Positions 1 through 7,724 of a stretch of 49,850 nucleotides of DNA are shown here, piece by piece. The first letter of the stretch is position 1; each line of letters starts with the position of its first letter. Below the pieces are notes generated by a model that was not told the DNA's origin, did no database searches, and saw only the letters and a program-made list of their open reading frames with translations. Source of the DNA: Pseudobdellovibrionaceae bacterium (GTDB taxonomy: Bacteria > Bdellovibrionota > Bdellovibrionia > Bdellovibrionales > UBA1609); contig JAUVAX010000015.1 in assembly GCA_030591685.1 (NCBI GenBank), forward strand, positions 1 to 49,850, given 5' to 3'. The position numbers and the translations under genes were made by a program.

Positions 1-1
1 T

Positions 2-544
2 ATAGCTGCTGGTCAGTCAAGTGGCCTCACGGGAAAGAGTGGTCCTTCGCCTTTGGGATCCTTACAAACGGCCAACAACAACTCTAACTCAGAGATAGAT
101 AAAAACATACTCACCGGCGAAAGAGGCCGCGGAGGCTTTGTGTCGCCTTCAAGAGGTGGCGGTTATGTTGGTGGCTTTAAAGGCTACCATAGGGGAGAAG
201 ACCCCCGCGGGTTAGCCAGTAACAAAGACCCTTTTGAGGTGTTTAATAAAAAACTCAAAGCTAAGTTTGACAGGCGTACAAAAGACAGAAGATCAGGTTT
301 TAATGGTTTAATTTATAATGCCGCAAAAAAAACAGGGGCTATTAAACTTGTTGCTAGTTTGAGAAAGAGCCTCGGGGTACAAAAAGTGAGGGCAAACCCC
401 TATGGTTATGATTTAGTACCTGTTGTTCATGAGTATGCAGAGAAAGAAACCTCAGAGCGGATCGCCATGTACAGCTTATATACTTTTGTTATGGTATTTT
501 TATTTGTAGCTTTTGTTTTTCTCAGAAGAAAGAAGCTCATTTAA
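2..544 (+). CDS. C-terminal part of a membrane-anchored protein, function unknown
   Basis: The reading frame is open to the left edge of the window, so the true start lies outside; the TTG at 53 is only an internal codon. The visible part begins with a Gly/Ser-rich low-complexity stretch (about residues 1-75, with RGRGG and RGGGYVGG) followed by a basic segment. A single hydrophobic helix (YSLYTFVMVFLFVAFVFL) sits at the extreme C-terminus, followed directly by RRKK. That layout suggests an exported or periplasmic domain held by a C-terminal membrane anchor with a positively charged cytoplasmic tail. I do not recognise a family. Inverted repeats follow the stop codon. Confidence 0.6.
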   Translation: MAAGQSSGLTGKSGPSPLGSLQTANNNSNSEIDKNILTGERGRGGFVSPSRGGGYVGGFKGYHRGEDPRGLASNKDPFEVFNKKLKAKFDRRTKDRRSGFNGLIYNAAKKTGAIKLVASLRKSLGVQKVRANPYGYDLVPVVHEYAEKETSERIAMYSLYTFVMVFLFVAFVFLRRKKLI

Positions 545-569
545 TGCCTAAGTGGCACTATAATCCGTA

Positions 570-613
570 TTAAAACGAGATTGTTTTAAAGTTTTAAACG
601 AGTGTTCGTTTTA
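570..613. other. Cluster of inverted repeats between two genes
   Basis: TTAAAAC (570-576) pairs perfectly with GTTTTAA (583-589). AAACGA (596-601) pairs with TCGTTT (606-611). The core TTAAAACGAG/TTTTAAACGAG also occurs twice in direct orientation. The region lies after the stop of the first gene and just before the lipoprotein at 642, so it could be an operator or a weak terminator. There is no clear terminal T-run. Confidence 0.3.
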
Positions 614-641
614 GATGTTAGAATAAAGTATTGGGGGCTCT

Positions 642-1004
642 ATGCTTAAAAAAGCTATGCTCATAGTATCACTTTTAGTTCTGGTTGTCAGTTTTCAGAA
701 TTGCTCTGATTCGAGTGAATCGCTAAGTTTTGACCTCTCTAGTGAAGTCGCACAAAAAGCAAATTATCAATGGATTTTTGAAAATGTATTTCAAAAAAAA
801 TGTATGGATTGCCATAGCGGGGGGACAACCTTTGCAGGGCTAGATTTAATGTCTTACAACAGTCTTGCCGCATTTATAGTGTCCGGAGAGCCTGACCAGA
901 GCGCACTTTACTTGCGTTCATTTAGTACTAAGTTTTTTGTATTAACAGATCTAGAGCGCTCGGTTATCAGAGCCTGGATTGAGGACGGTGGCAAGAAAAA
1001 CTAA
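642..1004 (+). CDS. Small c-type cytochrome-like lipoprotein
   Basis: The 120-residue product has a signal peptide with a lipobox ending SFQNC, giving a lipidated Cys21, and one haem c attachment motif CMDCH (Cys54, Cys57, His58). The following GEPDQSALYLRS and IRAWIEDGG segments resemble the mono-haem domains found in Planctomycete-type and related cytochromes, where a late residue provides the distal ligand. It is probably a membrane-tethered periplasmic haem protein; its redox partner is unknown. A GGGGG Shine-Dalgarno stretch precedes the ATG. Its stop codon overlaps the end of the convergent gene by 4 nt. The haem motif is seen directly; electron transfer is inferred. Confidence 0.75.
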   Translation: MLKKAMLIVSLLVLVVSFQNCSDSSESLSFDLSSEVAQKANYQWIFENVFQKKCMDCHSGGTTFAGLDLMSYNSLAAFIVSGEPDQSALYLRSFSTKFFVLTDLERSVIRAWIEDGGKKN

Positions 1005-1648
1005 GAAACCTTCTCTTGAGGGGTTCTTAAAGCTGAGCTGTTTAATTCTAAAACATTTTTGGGGTCCGGTAGGTTGAGTTGCTCAGATTTTTCGTCGATC
1101 ATGTTTAATAATATTTTTTGTGAATCAGGGTGTGAGGGGTTTTGACTAATTATCAGTAACCGATCTAAATCGTGCTGTGTGCTTTGCTTAAAACTACTAA
1201 AAAAATAATTATAAGTGCTGACGAGCTCTTTAAATTCATCGTCGTCTCGAATAGTAAGGGGTCTAATGTGCCAGCGACCACGAGTGACCTCGTTCAAATG
1301 GTTACGTAGTAATTTAATGGGTGCTATAATTTTACCGGTAATTCTTATACCAAAAAAAGTAAAAAACAGTAGAACACCAGCTAGGCTAGCTACGAGGAGG
1401 GCATTTAAGTAAATAAATTCTCGTTGCAAGTGTTCGACTAAAGTTGGGGTATTCTCATAAGCGATTTCAATAAAAATATTATAATTTTGCTGTAAAAAAT
1501 AATAAAGTGGGCTTATGCAGATAATAAGCGCCAGAAAACACGGGACCACTATCATTCCAAGGTATTTTAACTGAAACTGGCGGTTAATAAATCGACTCTT
1601 ATGAGTTTTATAAGTTGCCGGTTGAATATATGGATTTGAGAACATCAT
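1001..1648 (-). CDS. HAMP-domain membrane protein, function unknown
   Basis: This 215-residue protein has two membrane helices (about 29-53 and 79-103) separated by only about 25 residues. A HAMP-type linker follows (about 102-155), with the usual proline (Pro110), Gly and DDDEF signature. The remaining 60 residues are hydrophilic and contain no kinase, methyl-accepting or cyclase domain. HAMP modules normally pass a signal from a membrane sensor to an output domain, so this may be a stand-alone adaptor that works with a separate partner. The ATG has little Shine-Dalgarno support. It is divergent from the lipoprotein gene at 1661, with only 12 bp between the two starts. Confidence 0.65.
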   Translation of the reverse strand: MMFSNPYIQPATYKTHKSRFINRQFQLKYLGMIVVPCFLALIICISPLYYFLQQNYNIFIEIAYENTPTLVEHLQREFIYLNALLVASLAGVLLFFTFFGIRITGKIIAPIKLLRNHLNEVTRGRWHIRPLTIRDDDEFKELVSTYNYFFSSFKQSTQHDLDRLLIISQNPSHPDSQKILLNMIDEKSEQLNLPDPKNVLELNSSALRTPQEKVS

Positions 1649-1660
1649 ATAAATAGAATA

Positions 1661-2554
1661 ATGTTGATTGTGTTTTACTCAAAGCTCTTCTACTATTTAT
1701 CTATGAACTCTCATCGTAAGTCAGACGGCAAAAAACTCCAGGTGTTAGCCTTTAATAGGGTTGGGCGAGCTTTATTAAGCTTTTTACTCGCCTTTAGTTT
1801 TATGGGTTGCTCGGCACTCAGTAAAAGGTCAACGGAGGCTTCCGAAGTGGACCCTCAGGAGATTTCATATAAGGACGATCAAAAATCTATTCAAGAACTA
1901 AGAAAAAACATCCCTCTTGAGACGCGTGAGCAAAACGATGAACTCGCCGTTATGTTAAAAATGATTGGCGAGCACATTACCACTGAACCCAATAAAGTTA
2001 GAGGTAAATTTGATAAGCTAGTAAGAAAAAAGCGAGAAAGGTTTAGAAAGACCCTGAAAAAGGATCGCCTTAAATTTACAAAAACAGAGCGTAAAACAAG
2101 AGATCAATTTTTAAAGAAGCTTAAAAAGGAGAGAAAGTCCTATTTAAGCACCAAAAGGGAGCGCGAAGAAAGGCGTGAGTTTTTTGACGATCAACGCCAA
2201 TCCCGAAAAGAGTATTTCGCTAACGAGCGTGATAATAGAAAAGAGTTTGAGTCCATGATGAGACAAAAATCAAATGATTTTAATGGCGAAACAAGAGAGC
2301 AAATCAAACAATTTTACCAAGAATGGGGTCTATACTCTCGCCGGTATAGAGAAAGAAAAAAACAAGAAAAACAAGAAAAGCGCGATAGGCAACGCGGGTC
2401 AAGACAGGGCCGATTTATGCATCAAAATAACTCTTACGGAGCCCCTAAAAACATTCAAACTCTCAGGCCCGGAAAAGGGCACTCCTCTGCACTTGATGAG
2501 TTTGATGAAATGCGTAATATTCCGTCACAAGATTTATCAACCGATGGTAAGTAA
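1661..2554 (+). CDS. Putative lipoprotein with a highly charged repeat helix
   Basis: The product (297 residues from the ATG at 1661, 283 from the ATG at 1703) has a hydrophobic segment ending in a lipobox-like FSFMGC (Cys50 in the longer form). About 60 residues later comes a long, extremely Lys/Arg/Glu-rich helical region (about 115-245). There an aromatic residue recurs about every 11 residues in segments such as RLKF, TRDQF, ERKSY, ERREF, SRKEYF and NRKEFE. The pattern suggests a long single helix or coiled coil anchored in the envelope. The C-terminal 50 residues are low complexity. I know of no named family. It ends 2 nt before the oxidoreductase gene, so the two are probably one transcript. 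Neither start has a strong Shine-Dalgarno site. Confidence 0.6.
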   Translation: MLIVFYSKLFYYLSMNSHRKSDGKKLQVLAFNRVGRALLSFLLAFSFMGCSALSKRSTEASEVDPQEISYKDDQKSIQELRKNIPLETREQNDELAVMLKMIGEHITTEPNKVRGKFDKLVRKKRERFRKTLKKDRLKFTKTERKTRDQFLKKLKKERKSYLSTKREREERREFFDDQRQSRKEYFANERDNRKEFESMMRQKSNDFNGETREQIKQFYQEWGLYSRRYRERKKQEKQEKRDRQRGSRQGRFMHQNNSYGAPKNIQTLRPGKGHSSALDEFDEMRNIPSQDLSTDGK

Positions 2555-2556
2555 TT

Positions 2557-3744
2557 ATGAGTGTTTCTTTTTGGCAAGATTTAAGTAAGTATAAAAATCA
2601 AAAAATTATTAGTAAGGATGTCATAATAGTTGGTGGTGGCATAGCGGGTCTTTCAACCGCTTTTTGGTTAAAGCACGAGGACCCTAGTTTAAGTATTGCT
2701 GTGCTTGAAAAGGGGGCTGTGGGCAGTGGAGCCACCGGTCGCAATGCGGGCTTTATAACCTGTGGGTCTGTTGAGCATTATAACCGCATGGTTGAAAAAC
2801 ACGGCGAATCCCAGGCCAAAGAAATTTGGAAGTTCTCTGAAGAAAATTTAAAACTATTAAACGAGTATCTTTTAAAGGGTCATGAAGGTGAGGTTTCTTT
2901 TCAAACTCAGGGGAGCTTTTCTTTGGCTTCGACAAACGAGGAGTTTAAAGAGTTAAAGCGAGCAAAAGCTCTTATGAGTTCGCATGGTGTAAGTGTTGAA
3001 ACATTAGAGGTTGTTGACATCAAAAAAAGACTTCATGTTGAGGGCTTTGTTGGGGGCATCAAGTACTGTGACGACGCCTCAATTGACCCGATCGCTCTTT
3101 TAAGTTTAATGCGTAAAAAGCTTGAGGCGGGCCCCAGTCCTGTTGAGTTTTATGAGCATAATGAAGTTTTTGAACTCTCCTCTAAGTCTGACACTCAGGT
3201 CGTAGTGACCCAAGCTCATACCTTTGAGGGTCAAGCCGTTGTACTAGCTACAAACGCCTACTCTAGCCTTATAGATAGTTATTTTGAAAATAAAATTTAC
3301 CCAACGCGTGGTCAAATACTCATCACTGAAAAGGTCCCTTTATTTATGGAAGGGCCTTGTTATGCTAACTTTGTTTTAGACTACTTTCGCCAACTCCCCA
3401 CAGGCGAGGTTATTATAGGGGGTTTTAGACAATTACAAAAAGATGCAGAGGTGGGTTTTAGTGACCAAACAACCTTTGTTATACAAAAAGCCCTAGAGGA
3501 TTTTTTGCATCTCCATATACCACATTTAAGAGGTAAAAAAGTGACCCATCGATGGTCTGGAGTCATGGGATTTAGCGCTGATGGTCAGCCCTTGGTGGGC
3601 TCTTTGCCCACGAACCCACAGGTTTATTTTTTAGGGGGGTTTACGGCACATGGCTTAGGCTTGGCTTTTCACTGCGCAAAAACCTTATCTCAACTTATTT
3701 TTGGTCAGTCTCCGCCACAGTGGCTTTCAGCACGAAGATTTTAA
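2557..3744 (+). CDS. FAD-dependent oxidoreductase of the DAO family
   Basis: The 395-residue protein carries the N-terminal dinucleotide-binding motif VGGGIAGLSTAFWL (about residues 25-38) and the ATGRNAGFITCG segment that contacts FAD in the D-amino-acid oxidase / gamma-glutamylputrescine oxidase (PuuB/OrdL) group. The C-terminal HRWSGVMGFSADGQPLVG and GGFTAHGLGLAF segments complete the FAD fold. Known relatives oxidise amines or amino acids and release hydrogen peroxide. The substrate cannot be read from the sequence. No signal peptide is seen, so it should be cytoplasmic. It follows the charged-helix lipoprotein gene by 2 nt and is closed by a bidirectional terminator. Confidence 0.85.
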   Translation: MSVSFWQDLSKYKNQKIISKDVIIVGGGIAGLSTAFWLKHEDPSLSIAVLEKGAVGSGATGRNAGFITCGSVEHYNRMVEKHGESQAKEIWKFSEENLKLLNEYLLKGHEGEVSFQTQGSFSLASTNEEFKELKRAKALMSSHGVSVETLEVVDIKKRLHVEGFVGGIKYCDDASIDPIALLSLMRKKLEAGPSPVEFYEHNEVFELSSKSDTQVVVTQAHTFEGQAVVLATNAYSSLIDSYFENKIYPTRGQILITEKVPLFMEGPCYANFVLDYFRQLPTGEVIIGGFRQLQKDAEVGFSDQTTFVIQKALEDFLHLHIPHLRGKKVTHRWSGVMGFSADGQPLVGSLPTNPQVYFLGGFTAHGLGLAFHCAKTLSQLIFGQSPPQWLSARRF

Positions 3745-3765
3745 TTATAATCAGAGTACAAATAT

Positions 3766-3798
3766 AAAAAAAGGCAAACACGAGGTTTACCTTTTTTT
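3766..3798. terminator. Bidirectional intrinsic terminator
   Basis: An A7GGCAAAC arm (3766-3779) pairs with GTTTACC followed by T7 (3785-3798), with one mismatch. It lies between the convergent oxidoreductase and nuclease-like genes and has A/T runs on both sides, so it can stop transcription from either direction. Confidence 0.8.
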
Positions 3799-3821
3799 AA
3801 TTAAGTTTTGTTTTAAGAAAC

Positions 3822-5021
3822 CTAGTTCATTTTAAATTTAACGACAACGGGGTAGTGATCTGAGTAGCCGAGCTTGTTTATATCTGTAGTGTTGAAGTTG
3901 CCTTTAAAAGGGACCAACTGATCAATGGGGTAGTAGTCAGGAGAGCGGCCCCTATATTGGTGATGTTTAGAGTTTACCGGGGTCCCAACGATGCGATAAC
4001 TATGAGGTAAAACCGTAACCCCTTCAGGAGACCATAAGTTTTGACTAATAAAAAGTCGATCAAAATGGTTATACACGCCCTCCCTTTGATACCAATAGGT
4101 AGCTGGCGGCATTTGATACCTCATTGGGTTTCTAGATTTTTCTGAAATAGATTGAGTGTCGTATAAAAACAAATCCCATGTTGTGGGGCTTGTTAGCATA
4201 TCATGAAAGGGATGAGGAGAGTCGTTAGTCGTAGTATTAAAGTCTCCCGTAGCAATCACATGATAGTTCTTAATACCAATTTTATTTGTTTGCTTGACGA
4301 TTTCTTCAGCTAAAACTTGTGAGGCCGTAAAGCGAGTAACAGAGCCCTTACCTTGCGACGGCCAATGATTAACATAAACGGCGATTACTTTTTTAGATCT
4401 ATTATGGCCTCTTTTTGGGCGAAAATGAGCCCTTAGTATATTACGAGTTTTAAAGTTTACACGGCTAGAAACATCAATCTCCTGATGCTCTATATATTCA
4501 AGCTTGTTTTGGTTAAAAAGCAGGGCTACGTCAATGCCTCGTCTGTCGGGGCTATTTGTAACTAAATAGTTAGAGTAGCCTAAAACCTGGCCAAGCATTT
4601 TTACAACATTTTCGTTTTCAACTTCTTGCACAGCTAATAAATCAGGGAGAGACCCTTGAAGTGCTATTGATTTTTTAAGCTGGTGGAGCTTGAGTAAAAG
4701 TTTTTCTTTGGTCCAATCCAACCTTAAACACTGCTCTCGGTAGTAGTCTTTGCTGAGCCTTTGGCAGTTAATGGCCTTTCCGCGAGAGTTTATCGGTAAA
4801 AATGTGTGATCAAGCTTGCCCTTATCGTGTTTCGTATCAAAGAGGTTTAATACATTATAAGACATCACTTTAAACTCAGTGGCCCCGGTTTTTGTAGCCA
4901 TTCTGGCTTGAGATGAAAAGGGGTAAAATTCTTGTGAATTATAATTGGATTGCTGTTGAGAAAGGGCCTGAATTTGAAATAATATGACCATCCATGCTGT
5001 AAAAACCTTAAGTGCGTTCAT
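3822..5021 (-). CDS. Exported endonuclease/exonuclease/phosphatase family protein
   Basis: The 399-residue product begins with a signal peptide (hydrophobic FTAWMVILFQIQALS, then Gln-rich). The EEP fold motifs follow in order: VMSYNVLNLFDT, LLAVQEVEN (metal-binding Glu), VNHWPSQG, ATGDFNTTTND (the Asp-x-Asn pair) and the final YSDHYPVVVKF (catalytic His). Together these are the metal and phosphate site of the DNase I-like superfamily. Family members cut DNA or RNA or hydrolyse phosphoesters. With a signal peptide, this one probably acts outside the cytoplasm, for example on nucleic acid or phospholipid head groups. Substrate choice is not determined. Confidence 0.82.
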   Translation of the reverse strand: MNALKVFTAWMVILFQIQALSQQQSNYNSQEFYPFSSQARMATKTGATEFKVMSYNVLNLFDTKHDKGKLDHTFLPINSRGKAINCQRLSKDYYREQCLRLDWTKEKLLLKLHQLKKSIALQGSLPDLLAVQEVENENVVKMLGQVLGYSNYLVTNSPDRRGIDVALLFNQNKLEYIEHQEIDVSSRVNFKTRNILRAHFRPKRGHNRSKKVIAVYVNHWPSQGKGSVTRFTASQVLAEEIVKQTNKIGIKNYHVIATGDFNTTTNDSPHPFHDMLTSPTTWDLFLYDTQSISEKSRNPMRYQMPPATYWYQREGVYNHFDRLFISQNLWSPEGVTVLPHSYRIVGTPVNSKHHQYRGRSPDYYPIDQLVPFKGNFNTTDINKLGYSDHYPVVVKFKMN

Positions 5022-5158
5022 CCGTGCCCCCTAGATATGGTGTTTTTTAATTCCCAACATACATATCATGGGGTATTTGGGGCTCGCAATGGTCTTTTTG
5101 AAAAAAATTCAAATAACACATCAAGGCACTTTGAGTGCTCAATAGGTGTGCTGATACC

Positions 5159-5989
5159 TTACTTTTTGATTGTTTTTTTGGCACCTGTTTTTGAACTCAC
5201 TTTGGCCTTTTTAGAGCCTCTCACATTTTTTGTGGTCTCTGTTTTTTCGACTCTTCTTTTGAAAACCCTAAGTAGGTCTTGAGTTTTTAGCTCTTTGTAG
5301 TCACCGGGCCTCAGTGACGAAAGCCGGTATTCACCAATAGCGATGCGGGTGAGTTTTTTTACATCAAACCCGATTTTTTCAAACATTTTTCGGATTTGTC
5401 TGTTTTTGCCCTCATTAATGACGACTCTCACCCAGTCATATTTTTTTGATTTACCGTAGGGGACAACATCGGCCTGTAAAGCCGCGACCTTACCCCCAAT
5501 GATGGTGACTCCATTTTTTAACTTCTGAAGTTGGGCCGGGGATATTTTGCCATCGATTTTAGCCACATATGTTTTATTTATTTTTGACTTTGGGTTAGAG
5601 ACCTCATTTGAAAAGTCCCCGTCATTGGTGATAAATATTAACCCCTCGGTGGCCCAGTCTAAGCGGCCCACAGGGAAGAGGCGGTGTTTTTTAAATTTTT
5701 TAAAGTACTCCATAACCATGGGTCTATCGAGAGGGTCAGAGGTGGTTGTGACAACATTTTTAGGCTTATGAAAGGCAAAGTAAACTTTATCTTTAGCGAG
5801 CTCTATTACTCGGCCGTTGACTTTAATAGAGTCTTCTTTGGAGTCGACTTGTGTGCCGAGCTCTTTAATGGTTTTGCCGTTCACTTGAACGTCGCCGGAT
5901 GTGATGAGCTCATCGGCCTTTCGTCGGCTGCAAACTCCGGCCTCGGCCAGAAATTTATTTAATCGGGTGAGCTTATTTTTTTGTATCAT
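5159..5989 (-). CDS. rluB: RsuA/RluB-family pseudouridine synthase
   Basis: The 276-residue enzyme starts with an S4 RNA-binding domain (RLNKFLAEAGVCSRRKADELI, about residues 9-50) and continues with the catalytic domain. This contains GRLDWATEGL with catalytic Asp111, plus INEGKNRQIRKMFEKIGF. This arrangement is that of RsuA, RluB, RluE and RluF, which isomerise single uridines in 16S or 23S rRNA; RluB is the best guess. The last 35 residues are a Lys-rich tail. The start codon overlaps the stop of the upstream 320-residue gene by one base (TAATG), indicating translational coupling. Confidence 0.9.
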   Translation of the reverse strand: MIQKNKLTRLNKFLAEAGVCSRRKADELITSGDVQVNGKTIKELGTQVDSKEDSIKVNGRVIELAKDKVYFAFHKPKNVVTTTSDPLDRPMVMEYFKKFKKHRLFPVGRLDWATEGLIFITNDGDFSNEVSNPKSKINKTYVAKIDGKISPAQLQKLKNGVTIIGGKVAALQADVVPYGKSKKYDWVRVVINEGKNRQIRKMFEKIGFDVKKLTRIAIGEYRLSSLRPGDYKELKTQDLLRVFKRRVEKTETTKNVRGSKKAKVSSKTGAKKTIKK

Positions 5990-6951
5990 TAGATCCTGCT
6001 ATCGGCTGAATTTTTACGAGTGTGTTTAACAATCGCTAGTTCCAGTTGAGATAGCAGAAGCTTAAGGTATTTGTCATTTGGAAAAATGTTTTCTACTGCA
6101 AATTGAGCCTTTTGGTAGGTAGATCGGGCTAATTTCTCATGCCCGGGGTCATTATTGATGAGCATTTGTGTAGACTTTTCAAGTAAACAGGTGAGTTCGA
6201 TATACTCAGGGTCTGATTTTGCATGGATATAATGGTACTCGAGTTGTTTTAAGTGCCTATAAACATCCGGGACTTGGTTTAAATGGTTAAACTCAATGCG
6301 CGAATGCCTTTGTAGAGAGTAGCCCCTAATTAAGTGCCCATACCCATTACTAGCCCCTGCAATGTATAAATGTGCAAAGGTGTGGTCGTTTATTGAAAGA
6401 GTATGTAAGTGATGAGGTGTAAGTTGCAGGGCATGGTTATAAGTTAAATGAGTAATGGGGCTTAAGGGCTCTAAAACTCCATTATTAATTTTTTGAGTAC
6501 TATGAAACACTTGGACTTGTAAGTCTTGCTTTGTGGAGAAATCTAAAACTAAACATTGGCCCTTGGGGAGCTCTATAATTTTTATTTTTTTTGTGTTGTC
6601 TGAAGGAGCGTTAAATTTTTGCGCTAGGCTGTCTTTAAGGTCCGATGGCTTTTTAATATTTATAAGCTGCCAGTTATACCGTTGACTGATTTGCTGAGCC
6701 GGGTAGTTGAAATGAAAATTACGACAAAACCGGCCGCATAGGTCGGTGATTTGCTCAAGAAGCTCCTCTTGGTTTTGCTGCCAGTGTTCGTAGATATAAA
6801 TGCGATTGAAAAAATCACTTAAAATACCATCACCAAAAACTTCGTTGTCATTTGTATAGTGAGTTAAATAGTTATAAAAACAAAAACGAAAAGCATTTTT
6901 TTGAGGATCTAGGCTTTTTATGAATTCTTTTAATTGCTTTGCTTTGGCCAT
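5989..6951 (-). CDS. Conserved-looking protein of unknown function upstream of rluB
   Basis: The 320-residue protein has no signal peptide, membrane helix or motif I recognise. It is rich in aromatic residues, His and Gln (for example HFNYPAQQISQRYNW and LTPHHLHTLS). The central part looks like alternating strands and the last 90 residues look helical. It is translationally coupled to the pseudouridine synthase gene (TAATG), which hints at a role in RNA or ribosome biology, but that is only context. A 151-bp gap separates it from the divergent gene at 7103. Confidence 0.6.
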   Translation of the reverse strand: MAKAKQLKEFIKSLDPQKNAFRFCFYNYLTHYTNDNEVFGDGILSDFFNRIYIYEHWQQNQEELLEQITDLCGRFCRNFHFNYPAQQISQRYNWQLINIKKPSDLKDSLAQKFNAPSDNTKKIKIIELPKGQCLVLDFSTKQDLQVQVFHSTQKINNGVLEPLSPITHLTYNHALQLTPHHLHTLSINDHTFAHLYIAGASNGYGHLIRGYSLQRHSRIEFNHLNQVPDVYRHLKQLEYHYIHAKSDPEYIELTCLLEKSTQMLINNDPGHEKLARSTYQKAQFAVENIFPNDKYLKLLLSQLELAIVKHTRKNSADSRI

Positions 6952-7102
6952 GCTTAACGATAAAACGAAGTGTCCAATCCACCAAGTTCGTATTTTTTAG
7001 CCACGGCATGTTAAAAGTGCTTTAAAGAAGGCATTTTTTGTTAGGGTTTACTTCAGGAGTGCGTTAAGCTTATTTACGAGTCAGCATATTTATAGTTAGG
7101 GG

Positions 7103-7669
7103 ATGGGGTTGAGAAGAGAGTTAAATCCAAGTATTTTTGGCACAAATCCCCCCTCTTCAGCTGACCGTGAAGGGCCTGAGTCAGGCTCTTCGCCCGCAGT
7201 ACAGCCCCAATATAACTATATGCCGGTCTCAAATTCACAACAGGTGGGTTTAGGTTCGGCAGATGCTCAAATTATTTCGGTCCAAATTGAAGGCTTAAAA
7301 GAAAAGATCAAGCAGCTCGTACATCGTACGCAAACCCAAGACGCCATCATTGAAGAGCTCGTAGGTAGCAGCCAAATTAAATTTGAACGGTTCAAGCAAG
7401 CCTTTCACCGTGTTGAAGAGTTTGTTAAAAACAACATTAACGAACTTAATGGTCGATTCGGAAAATTAAATAGCCGTATTGTTTCACAAAACTATAATGA
7501 TTCAAAACTTGAACAAATGATGCAAAAGCACAATGAAATCATCCTCGCCTTTGAGGCCAAGCTCTCAAAGGTCCAAAAAGTCATGTCAGACCAAGAAATT
7601 CAACTTATGAACTACAAAGGGGCCCTTGAAGAGGCTCGGCACGAAATCGCCCGCTTAAAAAGACTTTAA
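7103..7669 (+). CDS. Coiled-coil protein of unknown function
   Basis: The 188-residue product has a Pro/Ser-rich disordered N-terminus (about 1-60) and then a continuous predicted coiled coil to the end (about 65-188), with regular hydrophobic spacing in segments such as IEGLKEKIKQLVHRTQTQ and MKDQ-like heptads. There is no signal peptide. The ATG follows an AGGGG Shine-Dalgarno site closely. It could be a cytoskeletal or scaffold element; no specific family is recognised. It converges on dsbD. Confidence 0.6.
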   Translation: MGLRRELNPSIFGTNPPSSADREGPESGSSPAVQPQYNYMPVSNSQQVGLGSADAQIISVQIEGLKEKIKQLVHRTQTQDAIIEELVGSSQIKFERFKQAFHRVEEFVKNNINELNGRFGKLNSRIVSQNYNDSKLEQMMQKHNEIILAFEAKLSKVQKVMSDQEIQLMNYKGALEEARHEIARLKRL

Positions 7670-7724
7670 AGCTAATCCTAGAGAAGACCTATATTTACAT
7701 CAAACTCAGTTTCAAAATGAATAA

